A stretch of 64,000 nucleotides of DNA from RUG11198 sp036342255 (GTDB taxonomy: Bacteria; Bacillota_I; Bacilli_A; RF39; UBA660), in assembly GCA_036342255.1 (NCBI GenBank), contig JAZAUS010000006.1:1-64000 (forward strand), written 5' to 3'. The translations under genes were made by a program, and so were the position numbers. Numbering within the stretch: the first letter of the stretch is position 1; each line of letters starts with the position of its first letter. Positions 25,547 to 34,240 of this stretch are shown piece after piece. Below the pieces are notes generated by a model. It was not told the DNA's origin, ran no database searches, and worked only from the letters and a program-made list of their open reading frames with translations.

Positions 25547-25843
25547 ATGAACCAAATTATTGAAAAAACTTATTTATTAATAGATGAAATAGATAAAAGT
25601 GATATCATAAAGAATATAACTATTTATAAACAAAAACTATTACATAATAAAAATATTCAATCTCTATTAGCAAAAGCCAAATCAACAGAGGACGAATATA
25701 TTCTTTATGATATCAAACAAAAACTATATAAGTATAATGATTATAAACAATATATGCATTATTATAATGAATTAAATTATATAGTAATAGATATTAATAA
25801 TAGATTTAAGAAATTTACAAATATAAATACATGTAGTAGGTGA
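25547..25843 (+). CDS. YlbF/YmcA-family protein
   Basis: 98 residues, all-helical and Lys/Tyr-rich. The spacing of helices and the position immediately before rsmD match ylbF-ylbG-ylbH (rsmD) in Bacillus. YlbF is part of the RicT/A/F complex that supports RNase Y-dependent mRNA maturation. Sequence similarity is weak by eye, so the call leans on context. It lies 4 bases from rsmD. Confidence 0.55.
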   Translation: MNQIIEKTYLLIDEIDKSDIIKNITIYKQKLLHNKNIQSLLAKAKSTEDEYILYDIKQKLYKYNDYKQYMHYYNELNYIVIDINNRFKKFTNINTCSR

Positions 25844-25847
25844 TTAT

Positions 25848-26402
25848 ATGAGAGTAATAAGCGGATATTTAAAAGGAAGAACAATTAAAGGACATGATAT
25901 TAAAGGTACTAGACCTACCATGTCAAGGGTAAAGGAAAGTATATTTGCTAGCATTCAAGATTATACTAAAGATAGTATTACCTTAGATTTATTTGCAGGT
26001 TCAGGATCCTTAGGGATAGAAGCTATAAGTAATGGTAGCAAATACTGCTATTTTATTGACAACAATAAAATAGCCGTTAACATCATAAAAGAAAATATTA
26101 CCAATCTAAATATTAATGATAAAACAAAAATAATACATACTGACTATAATAAAGCCTTATCTACATTTAAAGATAATAACATAAAATTTGATCTTATCTT
26201 CATTGATCCACCATATAATTACAAAAACATAAATGATATCATAGAAACCATTACTAATTATAATATCTTAAATAAAAACGGTTTATTAATATTAGAATTC
26301 AAATATGATAACATATCACTAGATAACAATGTTTATCTTTTACATAAATTTAAAAAGTATGGAGATAAATTTATATCAATTTACAAAAAAACAATTGACT
26401 AA
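25848..26402 (+). CDS. rsmD: 16S rRNA guanine-N2 methyltransferase RsmD
   Basis: 184 residues. It starts MRVISGYLKGRTI, the family N-terminus, followed by RPTMSRVKESIF. The SAM-binding motif is LDLFAGSGSLGIEA at about residues 46-59, and the catalytic motif is IDPPYNY. It methylates G966 (E. coli numbering) of 16S rRNA in the assembling 30S subunit. Its TAA stop lies in the loop of its own terminator, which also overlaps the next promoter. Confidence 0.92.
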   Translation: MRVISGYLKGRTIKGHDIKGTRPTMSRVKESIFASIQDYTKDSITLDLFAGSGSLGIEAISNGSKYCYFIDNNKIAVNIIKENITNLNINDKTKIIHTDYNKALSTFKDNNIKFDLIFIDPPYNYKNINDIIETITNYNILNKNGLLILEFKYDNISLDNNVYLLHKFKKYGDKFISIYKKTID

Positions 26403-26416
26403 CAATTGTTTTTTTG
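26389..26416 (+). terminator. Terminator of rsmD, overlapping stop codon and next promoter
   Basis: AAACAATTG (26389-26397) pairs with CAATTGTTT (26403-26411), followed by T. The loop ACTAA contains the rsmD TAA. Confidence 0.75.
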
Positions 26417-26423
26417 ATATTAT
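26395..26423 (+). promoter_or_regulatory. Promoter of the prepilin gene
   Basis: TTGACT (26395-26400), 17 bases, TATTAT (26418-26423). The -35 sits in the right side and loop of the rsmD terminator stem. Confidence 0.55.
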
Positions 26424-26451
26424 TATCTTAGAAAATAGAGGAGGATTAAAT

Positions 26452-27024
26452 ATGAAAAAAATATTTAAAAGAAAAAAACTAAATAATAAAGGTTTTACCT
26501 TAATCGAATTACTAGCTGTTGTAGTTATCTTAGCAGTAGTTATGGGTATAGCAGCTAACTCAGTTTTGTCATCAATGAACAAAGCAAGAGGAGGATCTAT
26601 CACAGATAGTGCGTTGGTTGTAGCAAATGGTTACAACCAAAAGTATCTTGAAGCGCAAGTAGATGGATCAACAACTATTGGTGTAATGAATTTTAATGAT
26701 TCAAAAGTATATGAACTTCCACAAGCCACAGCAACCGAATATAATCTAAAAGCAAATGATTATAATTTTTCAACACAAACAGCTGAAAATAGATTACTAA
26801 TTACTTTGACTGCCAATAAAGATAATCAAAGTACATCATTTGTTTATTTTGACCAAAATACAGGTAAGTTTACTGTCTGCTTAGCAGCAAAATCAGGTGG
26901 AAGTGTTTATGTTAAAGATTTTGCAAAAAATCAAGCTGATCTCGTAAAAACTTCAGCTGGATATATAATTAAAAATACTGCTGGACAAATGTTTGCATGC
27001 TCAAATGGCAAAAAAACATGGTAA
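26452..27024 (+). CDS. Type IV prepilin-like protein
   Basis: 190 residues from ATG at 26452, set by GAGGAGG at 26438; a longer frame from 26329 overlaps rsmD and lacks a ribosome site. The basic leader KKIFKRKKLNNKG is followed by FTLIELLAVVVILAVV, the class III signal cleaved after Gly by a prepilin peptidase, with Glu5. A globular part follows, with two Cys near 153 and 183. No pilus ATPase, platform protein or peptidase is in this window, so it may be a pseudopilin of a competence or secretion apparatus encoded elsewhere. Confidence 0.85.
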   Translation: MKKIFKRKKLNNKGFTLIELLAVVVILAVVMGIAANSVLSSMNKARGGSITDSALVVANGYNQKYLEAQVDGSTTIGVMNFNDSKVYELPQATATEYNLKANDYNFSTQTAENRLLITLTANKDNQSTSFVYFDQNTGKFTVCLAAKSGGSVYVKDFAKNQADLVKTSAGYIIKNTAGQMFACSNGKKTW

Positions 27025-27027
27025 TAA

Positions 27028-27054
27028 AAAAGATTTCCTAAAGAAATCTTTTCT
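27028..27054 (+). terminator. Terminator after the prepilin gene
   Basis: AAAAGATTTC / GAAATCTTTT stem, five-base loop, then TTCTT. Confidence 0.7.
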
Positions 27055-27077
27055 TAAGAACGGAAAGGGAGATAATT

Positions 27078-27353
27078 ATGATTTATAAGATGAGTCCTAG
27101 TGAAATTAAAAAATTATTACATGATTTTTATGCTACTAGGTATGGTAAAAGTATCTTTGTAATATGTTATGTTGTACCACTTTTACTATTCGCAATAACA
27201 ATGGGTATGTTTCTATTATCATTTGTACAAGTAGGCACAATAGAAAAATATTTAGTAATATTTACAGCTTTTCTTTGTATGAATGTTTTCTGTATAGGAA
27301 GTTATTTCTACTACAGAGAATTAAGAGAATTTGCAGAACATAAGAAAAAATAA
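27078..27353 (+). CDS. Small membrane protein, unknown
   Basis: 91 residues with two membrane helices (about 24-46 and 52-72) and charged ends (SPSEIKKLLHDFY at the start, EFAEHKKK at the end). No known motif. It is preceded by GGAAAGGGAG and followed by a terminator that is repeated almost exactly at 27981. Distinct in sequence from the two paralogues downstream. Confidence 0.55.
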   Translation: MIYKMSPSEIKKLLHDFYATRYGKSIFVICYVVPLLLFAITMGMFLLSFVQVGTIEKYLVIFTAFLCMNVFCIGSYFYYRELREFAEHKKK

Positions 27354-27388
27354 TATAAGATTTCCTTAAGGAAGTCTTTTTCTTTTTT
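27351..27388 (+). repeat. Terminator repeat, copy 1
   Basis: A 38-base stretch containing AAGATTTCC-TTAA-GGAAGTCTT and a T/C tract is identical to 27981-28018. It works as an intrinsic terminator for the 27078 gene. Confidence 0.8.
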
Positions 27389-27422
27389 ATAAAATAATAT
27401 ATAATATTAATAGGTGATAGAT

Positions 27423-27979
27423 ATGCCAAAATATAAAAAAACAATCGCAATAATGCTGATAATAATAATTCCATTAATATTAATATTTCATTCTATATTA
27501 TGGGGATTTTTAGGTATAACAATAAAACAACTTGCAAATAATAATGAAGAAATAGATTATAATAAAAAACTAAATGATATAACTTATGAAGTACCTAAAT
27601 CATTTAAAAAAATACTTATTCTTATAGTATTAATTATCACTATTATAAAACATACACATCATGTAATTTTGAAATAAAAGTCTTTGAAAATTATAACCAC
27701 TATCAAAATGGTGAAGAATACTTAAAAGATAATATAAATTTTACTTTAAATGATACTATAAGTGATATTGAAGAAGCAGAAATAAATAATTATAAATGGT
27801 ACAAAATAGAAAAAGAAAAAAATTCTTACAAATATTATTATTATGCCACAATTTATAAAGGTATTGGATATTATATGGAATATGAAATATATGATTATAA
27901 TAATGGAGATCATGAAGGAAATAATAATTTTTGTAACATATCTTATGATAAAATAATATCATCAGTAAAATTTAAATAA
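27423..27979 (+). pseudogene. Frameshifted paralogue of the 28052 gene
   Basis: ATG at 27423 opens a frame encoding a membrane helix and ITYEVPKSFKK, then goes out of frame at the seven-A run 27606-27612 and stops at 27677. In the -1 frame the reading continues to TAA 27977-27979 with YSYSINYHYYK, EINNYKWYK and DKIISSVKFK, matching the intact protein at 28052. One A gained at the run would restore a protein of about 185 residues. It could be a true pseudogene, slippage-based phase variation, or an assembly error at a homopolymer. Confidence 0.8.
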
Positions 27980-27980
27980 A

Positions 27981-28018
27981 TAATATAAGATTTCCTTAAG
28001 GAAGTCTTTTTCTTTTTT
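27981..28018 (+). repeat. Terminator repeat, copy 2
   Basis: Identical to 27351-27388, including stem and tail. It follows the frameshifted gene, showing that gene plus terminator arose from the same module. Confidence 0.8.
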
Positions 28019-28051
28019 TTAAAATACTGTATAATAAAATTAGGTGGTAGA

Positions 28052-28678
28052 ATGAGTAAAAATCCCTTAAAACTAAAAAAAGTACTATCTTTAATTTTTA
28101 CTTATATTGCATACGGTATCATTTGCATTTATCTCATATTTATGATAACATTCTTATTTTTATGCATATATTATATAATCACAGGTAAAGATTTAACAAA
28201 AAAATTATCAAAATATATGTCCAATAAATGTGAAATTTGTGAAAAAAATTCTGAAGAATATTTAGAATCAAAAAAATATTTTAAAAAATTAACATATACT
28301 ATACCTGATTCTTTCGAAAAAAAAGAGAATTGTTCTTGTCAAACAGATTATTCTTATCAAAAAGATGATGTGATTTGTGAATTTAAAGTAGAATACGAAG
28401 GAAAAACATATAATAATTCTTCTTCTAATACAGCACAATGGTATCTTGGACATAATAAAGCTAATATTGAAGAAATAGAAATAAATAATTATAAATGGTA
28501 CAAAACAGAAGTAGAATTTCAAAATAAAGATACACTTTATAAAAATTATTCTTTTATTAGTGTTTATAAAAAAAGAGCATATTATATAGAATACATAATA
28601 AATGATTCTAGTCATGGAGATAATAATATTTGTGAAGTATACTATGATAATATTATATCATCACTAAAATTCAAATAA
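28052..28678 (+). CDS. Single-pass exported protein, paralogue family
   Basis: 208 residues. Basic N-terminus (KNPLKLKKVL), membrane helix at about 16-42, then an extracytoplasmic domain with CEICEKNS and CSCQTDYS cysteine pairs. The second half aligns with the frameshifted copy upstream (IEEIEINNYKWYK, DNIISSLKFK). Family not recognised. RBS GGTGG. It ends one base short of the ATGGAGG that precedes nfo, so the two may be co-transcribed. Confidence 0.65.
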   Translation: MSKNPLKLKKVLSLIFTYIAYGIICIYLIFMITFLFLCIYYIITGKDLTKKLSKYMSNKCEICEKNSEEYLESKKYFKKLTYTIPDSFEKKENCSCQTDYSYQKDDVICEFKVEYEGKTYNNSSSNTAQWYLGHNKANIEEIEINNYKWYKTEVEFQNKDTLYKNYSFISVYKKRAYYIEYIINDSSHGDNNICEVYYDNIISSLKFK

Positions 28679-28689
28679 TGGAGGTAATT

Positions 28690-29598
28690 ATGGATTTAAT
28701 AATAGGTAGTCATGTATCATACAAAAATGATACACAGCTTCTTGGTAGTACAAAAGAAGCCTTAGAATATGGTAGTAATACATTTATGTTTTATACAGGA
28801 GCTCCTCAAAATACAAGACGTGGAGGCATTAATGATTATTACACATATGAAGCTTACAAACTAATGAAAAAAAATAACATAGCCTTAGAAAATATAATTG
28901 TTCACGCCCCATATATTATTAATCTATGTAATGATAAAAACTTTGATTTTAGTACATCTTTTCTAAAACAAGAAGTAATAAGATGTGAAGAGTTAGGTAT
29001 GACTAAATTAGTTTTACATCCAGGTTCTAGTATTGATTTAGAAAGAAATCATGCAATTAGTAATATTATTAAAGGACTAAATATAGTTCTAGATGATAAT
29101 CATAATGTAGTAATATGTCTAGAAACTATGGCAGGTAAAGGCACTGAAGTAGGCGCATCTTTTGAAGAAATAAAATTTATAATAGACCACATAAAAAATA
29201 AATCTAAAATAGGTGTCTGCCTTGATACATGCCACATAAATGATGCCGGATATGACGTAACAAATTTTGATAATGTACTAGATGAATTTGATAAAATAAT
29301 AGGCCTAGAATATCTAAAATGTATCCATATCAATGATAGTAAAAATGAAAGAGGTTCCCATAAAGATAGACATGAAAACATAGGCCTAGGAACTATTGGC
29401 TTTGATAATATGATAAAAATAATATATAACCAAAGAATAGAAAATATACCAAAAATACTAGAAACTCCATATGTAGATGATATAGAAAATAATAAAAAAA
29501 GAATGTATCCTCCATATAAATTTGAAATAGAGATGATAAGAGAAAAAAAGTATAATAAAAATCTCTTAGAAGACATAAGAAAATACTATTCAAAATGA
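28690..29598 (+). CDS. nfo: Endonuclease IV (AP endonuclease)
   Basis: 302 residues from ATG at 28690, set by GGAGG; the in-frame ATG at 28678 contains that site. It starts LIIGSHVSYKND and holds the zinc-ligand motifs VLHPGS, CLETMAGKGTE, GVCLDTCHINDAGYD and CIHINDSKNERGSHKDRHENIG. It cuts 5' to abasic sites in base-excision repair. Full length and apparently intact. Confidence 0.94.
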   Translation: MDLIIGSHVSYKNDTQLLGSTKEALEYGSNTFMFYTGAPQNTRRGGINDYYTYEAYKLMKKNNIALENIIVHAPYIINLCNDKNFDFSTSFLKQEVIRCEELGMTKLVLHPGSSIDLERNHAISNIIKGLNIVLDDNHNVVICLETMAGKGTEVGASFEEIKFIIDHIKNKSKIGVCLDTCHINDAGYDVTNFDNVLDEFDKIIGLEYLKCIHINDSKNERGSHKDRHENIGLGTIGFDNMIKIIYNQRIENIPKILETPYVDDIENNKKRMYPPYKFEIEMIREKKYNKNLLEDIRKYYSK

Positions 29599-29612
29599 AT
29601 AGTATTTTTTTA
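29581..29612 (+). terminator. Terminator after nfo
   Basis: AAATACTATTC / GAATAGTATTT stem, five-base loop, T run; the left arm is coding. Confidence 0.8.
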
Positions 29613-29643
29613 ATAATTTATTATAAAAACACTCCATAAATTG

Positions 29644-29672
29644 TTGAATAAATCTTAAAATTATGATATCAT
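29644..29672 (+). promoter_or_regulatory. Promoter of the first surface-island gene
   Basis: TTGAAT (29644-29649), 17 bases, TATCAT (29667-29672), followed by GAGGTGAGG before the ATG at 29712. Confidence 0.5.
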
Positions 29673-29711
29673 TTATGTTAGGATATTATAAGAATACGAG
29701 GTGAGGCTACG

Positions 29712-31265
29712 ATGGATTTTAAAAAGACATTACTTGTCATATTAACTTTTATAACATGTATGTTTGCATTAATGTTAGCTAGTAGCTACGCCTGGTATTC
29801 TTATACAAATGGAAGTACAACTTTTGATGTCGTAACAAATAATGAAGATATCAATGTAACTTATACAACTGGTATGTATATAGATACTCAAACAGCCTTA
29901 CCAATAGCCAAAGAAGAAATAGATGATTACTCAGAAAAAAATAAATTTAGTATCGATTTAAATAGTGAAGATTTAATAGGAAAAATATTAGTAGATATTT
30001 CACTAGTAAATATTGCTATAGATGATTCCCTAAAAAATGAAAACTTTAAATATGATTTATTATATAACGGAACAAGTGTTAATACAGGAAACTTTGCAAC
30101 ATTAGAAGAAAATACAATACAATTAGGAACAAACATAAGTCTAGATACCATAAGTAATAATGATTTTGAATTAAGATTATATATTCTAGACGATGGAACA
30201 GATCAAAACAATTTAATGAATAAAACATTTCAAGGAACCATAGCAGTAAATGCTATTTCTAGATTAAAAGCTAAAATAGAACAAACAGGAGTAGATATAT
30301 TAGTTGATAATATAACAATAGATGGTAAAAAAAGCAAAAGTCTACCTAATACAGGAATATATAATATGACTTATAATTGTAAAAAGAATAGTATCCTAAC
30401 TTGGGACCCTATTTCAAAAACTATTACTTATGAGAGTGGAAGTAAAGTTAAAGATATCTGTAGTCTTACATTTACAACAAATAATAACTATGAATACAAA
30501 CTATTAAATGAAATGAAGATAGGTAGTTATGTAAAATATAAAGGTTCAGGAGGAACAGTTGGAAATACATCAGTTAGCTGTCAAAATAAAGCAAACAATA
30601 CCGAAACAATTGATGATAACCCAGCTGAATCTCCAAACTCTTGCCTAGGTGAAAACGCCAGAGAAGAATTAGAAACTGAAAAAGGACTATATGGTTATTG
30701 CACAAATAGTAGTGAAAAATATCATGAAAGTGGATGGCGTATAGCTTATATCAAAGATGAAAAAGTAGCTCTTATAAGTGCAGGAGCTCCAGAATGTATA
30801 ACAATTGAAAATAAAGCTCAATTACTAAATATAACTAACACTAAAGCTCTAAAATATTGTAATACAGAATTTGTTGATAATAACTGTACTTGCCAAGATG
30901 ATAATAACGATAAATTATGTGATAATACAAATTCACTTGATGCTTGGTCTATCAATAATGAAGATTTCAAAAAAATAACAATGAGTATAAACAATCAAGA
31001 AAGAAGCCTTATCGGCAATAACTTATCATGTTTCAATAAATTATCAGATTCAGACTGTGGCTATAACAATAGCATACTAGATAATGGAGGAACTTATTTA
31101 TTTTCTGAAACAACATCAGATATAATAGTATGGCAAAAAAGACACATAACAGCAAATAATCAAAATAATACATATGGTCTTAGACCAATCATATCTTTAT
31201 CAAAAGATATCAAAGTAACAGGAGGAACCGGAACAATAGATGATCCATATATAATATCCAAATAA
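29712..31265 (+). CDS. Surface protein with SipW-type signal and RPII-type C-terminal domain
   Basis: 517 residues. Signal helix at about 6-24 ends in ASSYAWYSY, the SipW-class pattern. Residues 45-180 resemble TasA-like beta domains; from about 270 a second domain begins with MKIGSYVKYKGSGGTVG. It contains GWRIAYI, the cysteine-bearing loop NCTCQDDNNDKLCDN and the ending GLRPIISLS...GGTGTIDDPYII. That second domain is shared with the next gene (paralogous). The aspartate loop between cysteines looks like a thrombospondin-3-type Ca site. Ligand unknown; start of the surface-protein island. Confidence 0.65.
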   Translation: MDFKKTLLVILTFITCMFALMLASSYAWYSYTNGSTTFDVVTNNEDINVTYTTGMYIDTQTALPIAKEEIDDYSEKNKFSIDLNSEDLIGKILVDISLVNIAIDDSLKNENFKYDLLYNGTSVNTGNFATLEENTIQLGTNISLDTISNNDFELRLYILDDGTDQNNLMNKTFQGTIAVNAISRLKAKIEQTGVDILVDNITIDGKKSKSLPNTGIYNMTYNCKKNSILTWDPISKTITYESGSKVKDICSLTFTTNNNYEYKLLNEMKIGSYVKYKGSGGTVGNTSVSCQNKANNTETIDDNPAESPNSCLGENAREELETEKGLYGYCTNSSEKYHESGWRIAYIKDEKVALISAGAPECITIENKAQLLNITNTKALKYCNTEFVDNNCTCQDDNNDKLCDNTNSLDAWSINNEDFKKITMSINNQERSLIGNNLSCFNKLSDSDCGYNNSILDNGGTYLFSETTSDIIVWQKRHITANNQNNTYGLRPIISLSKDIKVTGGTGTIDDPYIISK

Positions 31266-31288
31266 TAAAAAGAAAGAAGGTGAAATCA

Positions 31289-33313
31289 ATGCCCAAACAA
31301 AAGATTATAATTCCAATACTAATCATTATTGTAGCAATAATATCCTTACCAATATATTTTAATCAAAATAAAAAATTAACAACCAAAACAGTAGCTTCTA
31401 ATCGTGATAATTTAAGAATAAGCATTGATGGAATACCTTCAGAAAACTTACCAACCTCAGGTAATTATTACCTAACAAAATATAAATGTTATAGTACTAA
31501 AACAAAAGTAACATGGGACAGAAAAAACTATAAATTAAATATATCAAACCATAATAAAAAAGCTGGAGTATCTTGTAATTTAGTATTTAATTCTAATCCT
31601 CCTATTAGTGAAATGAAAATAGGAAGTTATATTAAATATCAAGGATCAGGAGGAAAAGTAGGAAGTAATAATATAACATGTAAATTAAACGGAACTCCAT
31701 CATCAGTGGTTCAAACAGATGATACAGAATCTCCTAACTCATGTCTAGGAGAAAATGCCAGAGAAGATTTAGATACCAAAAAAACTTATGGCTATTGTTA
31801 CAATAGTGACTATAAGTTTTACACAACAGGTTGGAGAATAGCCTATATTAACAAAGATAATAAAGATACAAAAGCAGTTATTATTTCAGCAGCTTCACCA
31901 GAATGTATAAATACAAGTGATAATAATATCCTAAATACCAAATCACTTAAGTATTGTAATAAAGATTATGTTGATAATAATTGTATTTGTGAAGATCAAG
32001 ATGAAAATGGTTTATGTGATAGTAAACCAAAAGATGCATGGCATCTAAATGATGAAGATTTTACTAAAATAATTTCATCAGAAACAATAAAAGAAAAATC
32101 AGATATAAATGGATTTAATATAAATAATTGTTTTAATACAAAATCAACAGCAAGCTGTGGATATAATAATGATTTAATAGATAATGGAAGTTATTATTGG
32201 TTTTCAACTACTGATAACTCTTATTGGAATCCAGACAATAGAATAATATTTACAGGACAAACAAAATCATTTGGCCTAAGACCAATAATACAATTATCAT
32301 CATCAGTAGTTGTAATAGATGGAGAAGGAACAATGGATGACCCATATATTATCAGTAACAATAACTTCACTATCAACAATGGAGCACAATTTACAACTAA
32401 AAGAGAAGTAAACTTAAACATATTAGCAAGTAATGCTAGTAAAATGTGTATTAGTAACAATAACAAATGTGAAGATTATGTAGATTTTGATAATAAAGCA
32501 ACCTGGAAATTAACAGATAAAGATGGAACCAAAACAGTATATGTTTATCTAAAAGATAATAATGGAAAACTAATAGCAACTCTAAATAGAAAAATAATAT
32601 TAGATTCCATTGGACCAACAAACAATAAATTATCAATAAAAGATAAAAATGCTAATAAAATAACTCTAAATATAGAATCAAGAGGAGCTGAAACCATATG
32701 TATTAATACATCTGATAACATAGAACAATGTAATTGGATACCATATCAAGAAGAATATGAATACATATTAGATAATAAAAATGGAGTAAAAACTATTTAT
32801 AGTTTCTTTCAAGATAAAGCAGGAAACATAAGCAATAAAAGCTTAACTTATGACTGTGAAACTTGTAGTGATTCCTTTAATGCTAGTTATATCTTTGATG
32901 GAACCAAAACAATAGAAAATATAAATGCTGAAAAACGCATAAATATATCTTCAAATAGCCCACAACCATGGATAATTGATTCTCAAAACAAATATTTAAA
33001 AAGTACAAATACAAATATAAATAACTCAGCAAGCATAAGTACAATCACAATTAAACCAACAGCTCCTGCATCTTTATCATTTGAATATGGAGTATCAAGT
33101 GAAGCCAATTATGATAAATTAACAATCACCATCAAAGATGAAAACACCAGCAATACACTAGTTAATTCAATCAGTGGAACCAAAGAAGATAAAATAACTA
33201 ATTATAATCTAGAAGCAGATAAAACTTATGAACTAATATTAAACTATAAAAAAGATGAAAAAGGAAATATTGGCAAAGATATAGGATATATTAAAAATAT
33301 AATAATAAAATAA
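31289..33313 (+). CDS. Membrane-anchored surface protein, paralogous to the 29712 gene
   Basis: 674 residues from ATG at 31289, set by AAGAAGG; the GTG at 31280 overlaps that site. N-terminal helix at about 7-24 without the SipW A-W/Y motif. Residues about 105-355 repeat the domain of the upstream protein (MKIGSYIKYQGSGGKVG, GWRIAYI, NCICEDQDENGLCD, GLRPIIQLS, GTMDDPYII). Then come Ig-like or Big-like repeats with a CETC motif, and a jelly-roll-like C-terminus. It lies 23 bases after the upstream stop, so it is the same operon. Probable adhesin or glycan-binding protein (inference). Confidence 0.65.
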   Translation: MPKQKIIIPILIIIVAIISLPIYFNQNKKLTTKTVASNRDNLRISIDGIPSENLPTSGNYYLTKYKCYSTKTKVTWDRKNYKLNISNHNKKAGVSCNLVFNSNPPISEMKIGSYIKYQGSGGKVGSNNITCKLNGTPSSVVQTDDTESPNSCLGENAREDLDTKKTYGYCYNSDYKFYTTGWRIAYINKDNKDTKAVIISAASPECINTSDNNILNTKSLKYCNKDYVDNNCICEDQDENGLCDSKPKDAWHLNDEDFTKIISSETIKEKSDINGFNINNCFNTKSTASCGYNNDLIDNGSYYWFSTTDNSYWNPDNRIIFTGQTKSFGLRPIIQLSSSVVVIDGEGTMDDPYIISNNNFTINNGAQFTTKREVNLNILASNASKMCISNNNKCEDYVDFDNKATWKLTDKDGTKTVYVYLKDNNGKLIATLNRKIILDSIGPTNNKLSIKDKNANKITLNIESRGAETICINTSDNIEQCNWIPYQEEYEYILDNKNGVKTIYSFFQDKAGNISNKSLTYDCETCSDSFNASYIFDGTKTIENINAEKRINISSNSPQPWIIDSQNKYLKSTNTNINNSASISTITIKPTAPASLSFEYGVSSEANYDKLTITIKDENTSNTLVNSISGTKEDKITNYNLEADKTYELILNYKKDEKGNIGKDIGYIKNIIIK

Positions 33314-33330
33314 AGAACAGGTGATACCTA

Positions 33331-34128
33331 ATGGACAAAAAGAATATTAAGTTAACAATAGCAACCATTATAACAATAATAATTATATTTATTGCCACAT
33401 GGTTAGTATCAAATAAAAAAGTAGAAGAAAAAGATATAAATGTTTTTGAAACTAGGCAAATAGCAGATAATAACGACCCAGTTATCAGAGATATATATCA
33501 TCAATTCAACCCCGAAGAAGATATTCTTTTTTACCTACTAGGTAGTGGTAAAGATAAAAAATATTATGGCTATTATTATCAAAAAGATAAAGTATCATTT
33601 AATGAATTAGATGATGTAGTCAAAACTTATCTAACAATTAACAGCTTTGATTACAAAAATGCACCCGTTAACAGTCAAAAAAACTGTTATCAAGTAAAAA
33701 AAGAAGATTTAAATATAACCTTTGAAAAATTATTTAATCAAAGCTATTTAAAAATAGATAATTCTATAGATAGACCAAAAATTGATGATGATGGAAACAA
33801 TATATGCATCTATGATAACAATCCAAGTGATTACATATATACCTTAGATACATCATATATAAATGCTACATACCAAGATAATCAATTAATAATATATGAA
33901 AAAGTAGCTTTTATAAAATTAAATGAAAATAATTTAGAATTTTATTCAGATTATGAAATGCAAGATTTAATATACAAAGCAAATAGAACAGAATTAGATT
34001 TAAGTTTTTTAAATAACTTAAATATAACTTCTAATGTATTAACAAAATACCAAGATAAATTTAATATTTATACTTATACATTTACCAAAAATGAAGAACA
34101 TTATTATTTTGAAAGTGTAAGTAAATAA
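33331..34128 (+). CDS. Exported single-pass protein of the surface island, unknown
   Basis: 265 residues. Membrane helix at about 8-26 and an extracytoplasmic part rich in Asp, Asn and Tyr, with two cysteines (near 118 and 155) that could form a disulfide. No family recognised. It follows the upstream gene by 17 bases with an ACAGGTGAT ribosome site, so it is the third gene of the 29712 operon. It may be an accessory or chaperone for the anchored proteins. Confidence 0.55.
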   Translation: MDKKNIKLTIATIITIIIIFIATWLVSNKKVEEKDINVFETRQIADNNDPVIRDIYHQFNPEEDILFYLLGSGKDKKYYGYYYQKDKVSFNELDDVVKTYLTINSFDYKNAPVNSQKNCYQVKKEDLNITFEKLFNQSYLKIDNSIDRPKIDDDGNNICIYDNNPSDYIYTLDTSYINATYQDNQLIIYEKVAFIKLNENNLEFYSDYEMQDLIYKANRTELDLSFLNNLNITSNVLTKYQDKFNIYTYTFTKNEEHYYFESVSK

Positions 34129-34175
34129 AATAGAAAAAAGCCCATTATTATTGCTTATTTTAAATATTTATAAAA

Positions 34176-34204
34176 TTGACAATAATAATAGCTAATGATA
34201 TAAT
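34176..34204 (+). promoter_or_regulatory. Full-consensus promoter of the giant surface gene
   Basis: TTGACA (34176-34181), exactly 17 bases, TATAAT (34199-34204). This is the best sigma-A promoter noticed in the window and predicts strong, largely constitutive expression. Confidence 0.75.
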
Positions 34205-34240
34205 TAAATATAGTATAAGAATAGGATATTAGGTGATGTT

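Noticed and set aside
27414..27677. Complete 87-residue hydrophobic protein
   Set aside because: Its C-terminal third is out of frame with the paralogue at 28052; the -1 frame continues the homology to 27979, so it is a frameshifted gene.
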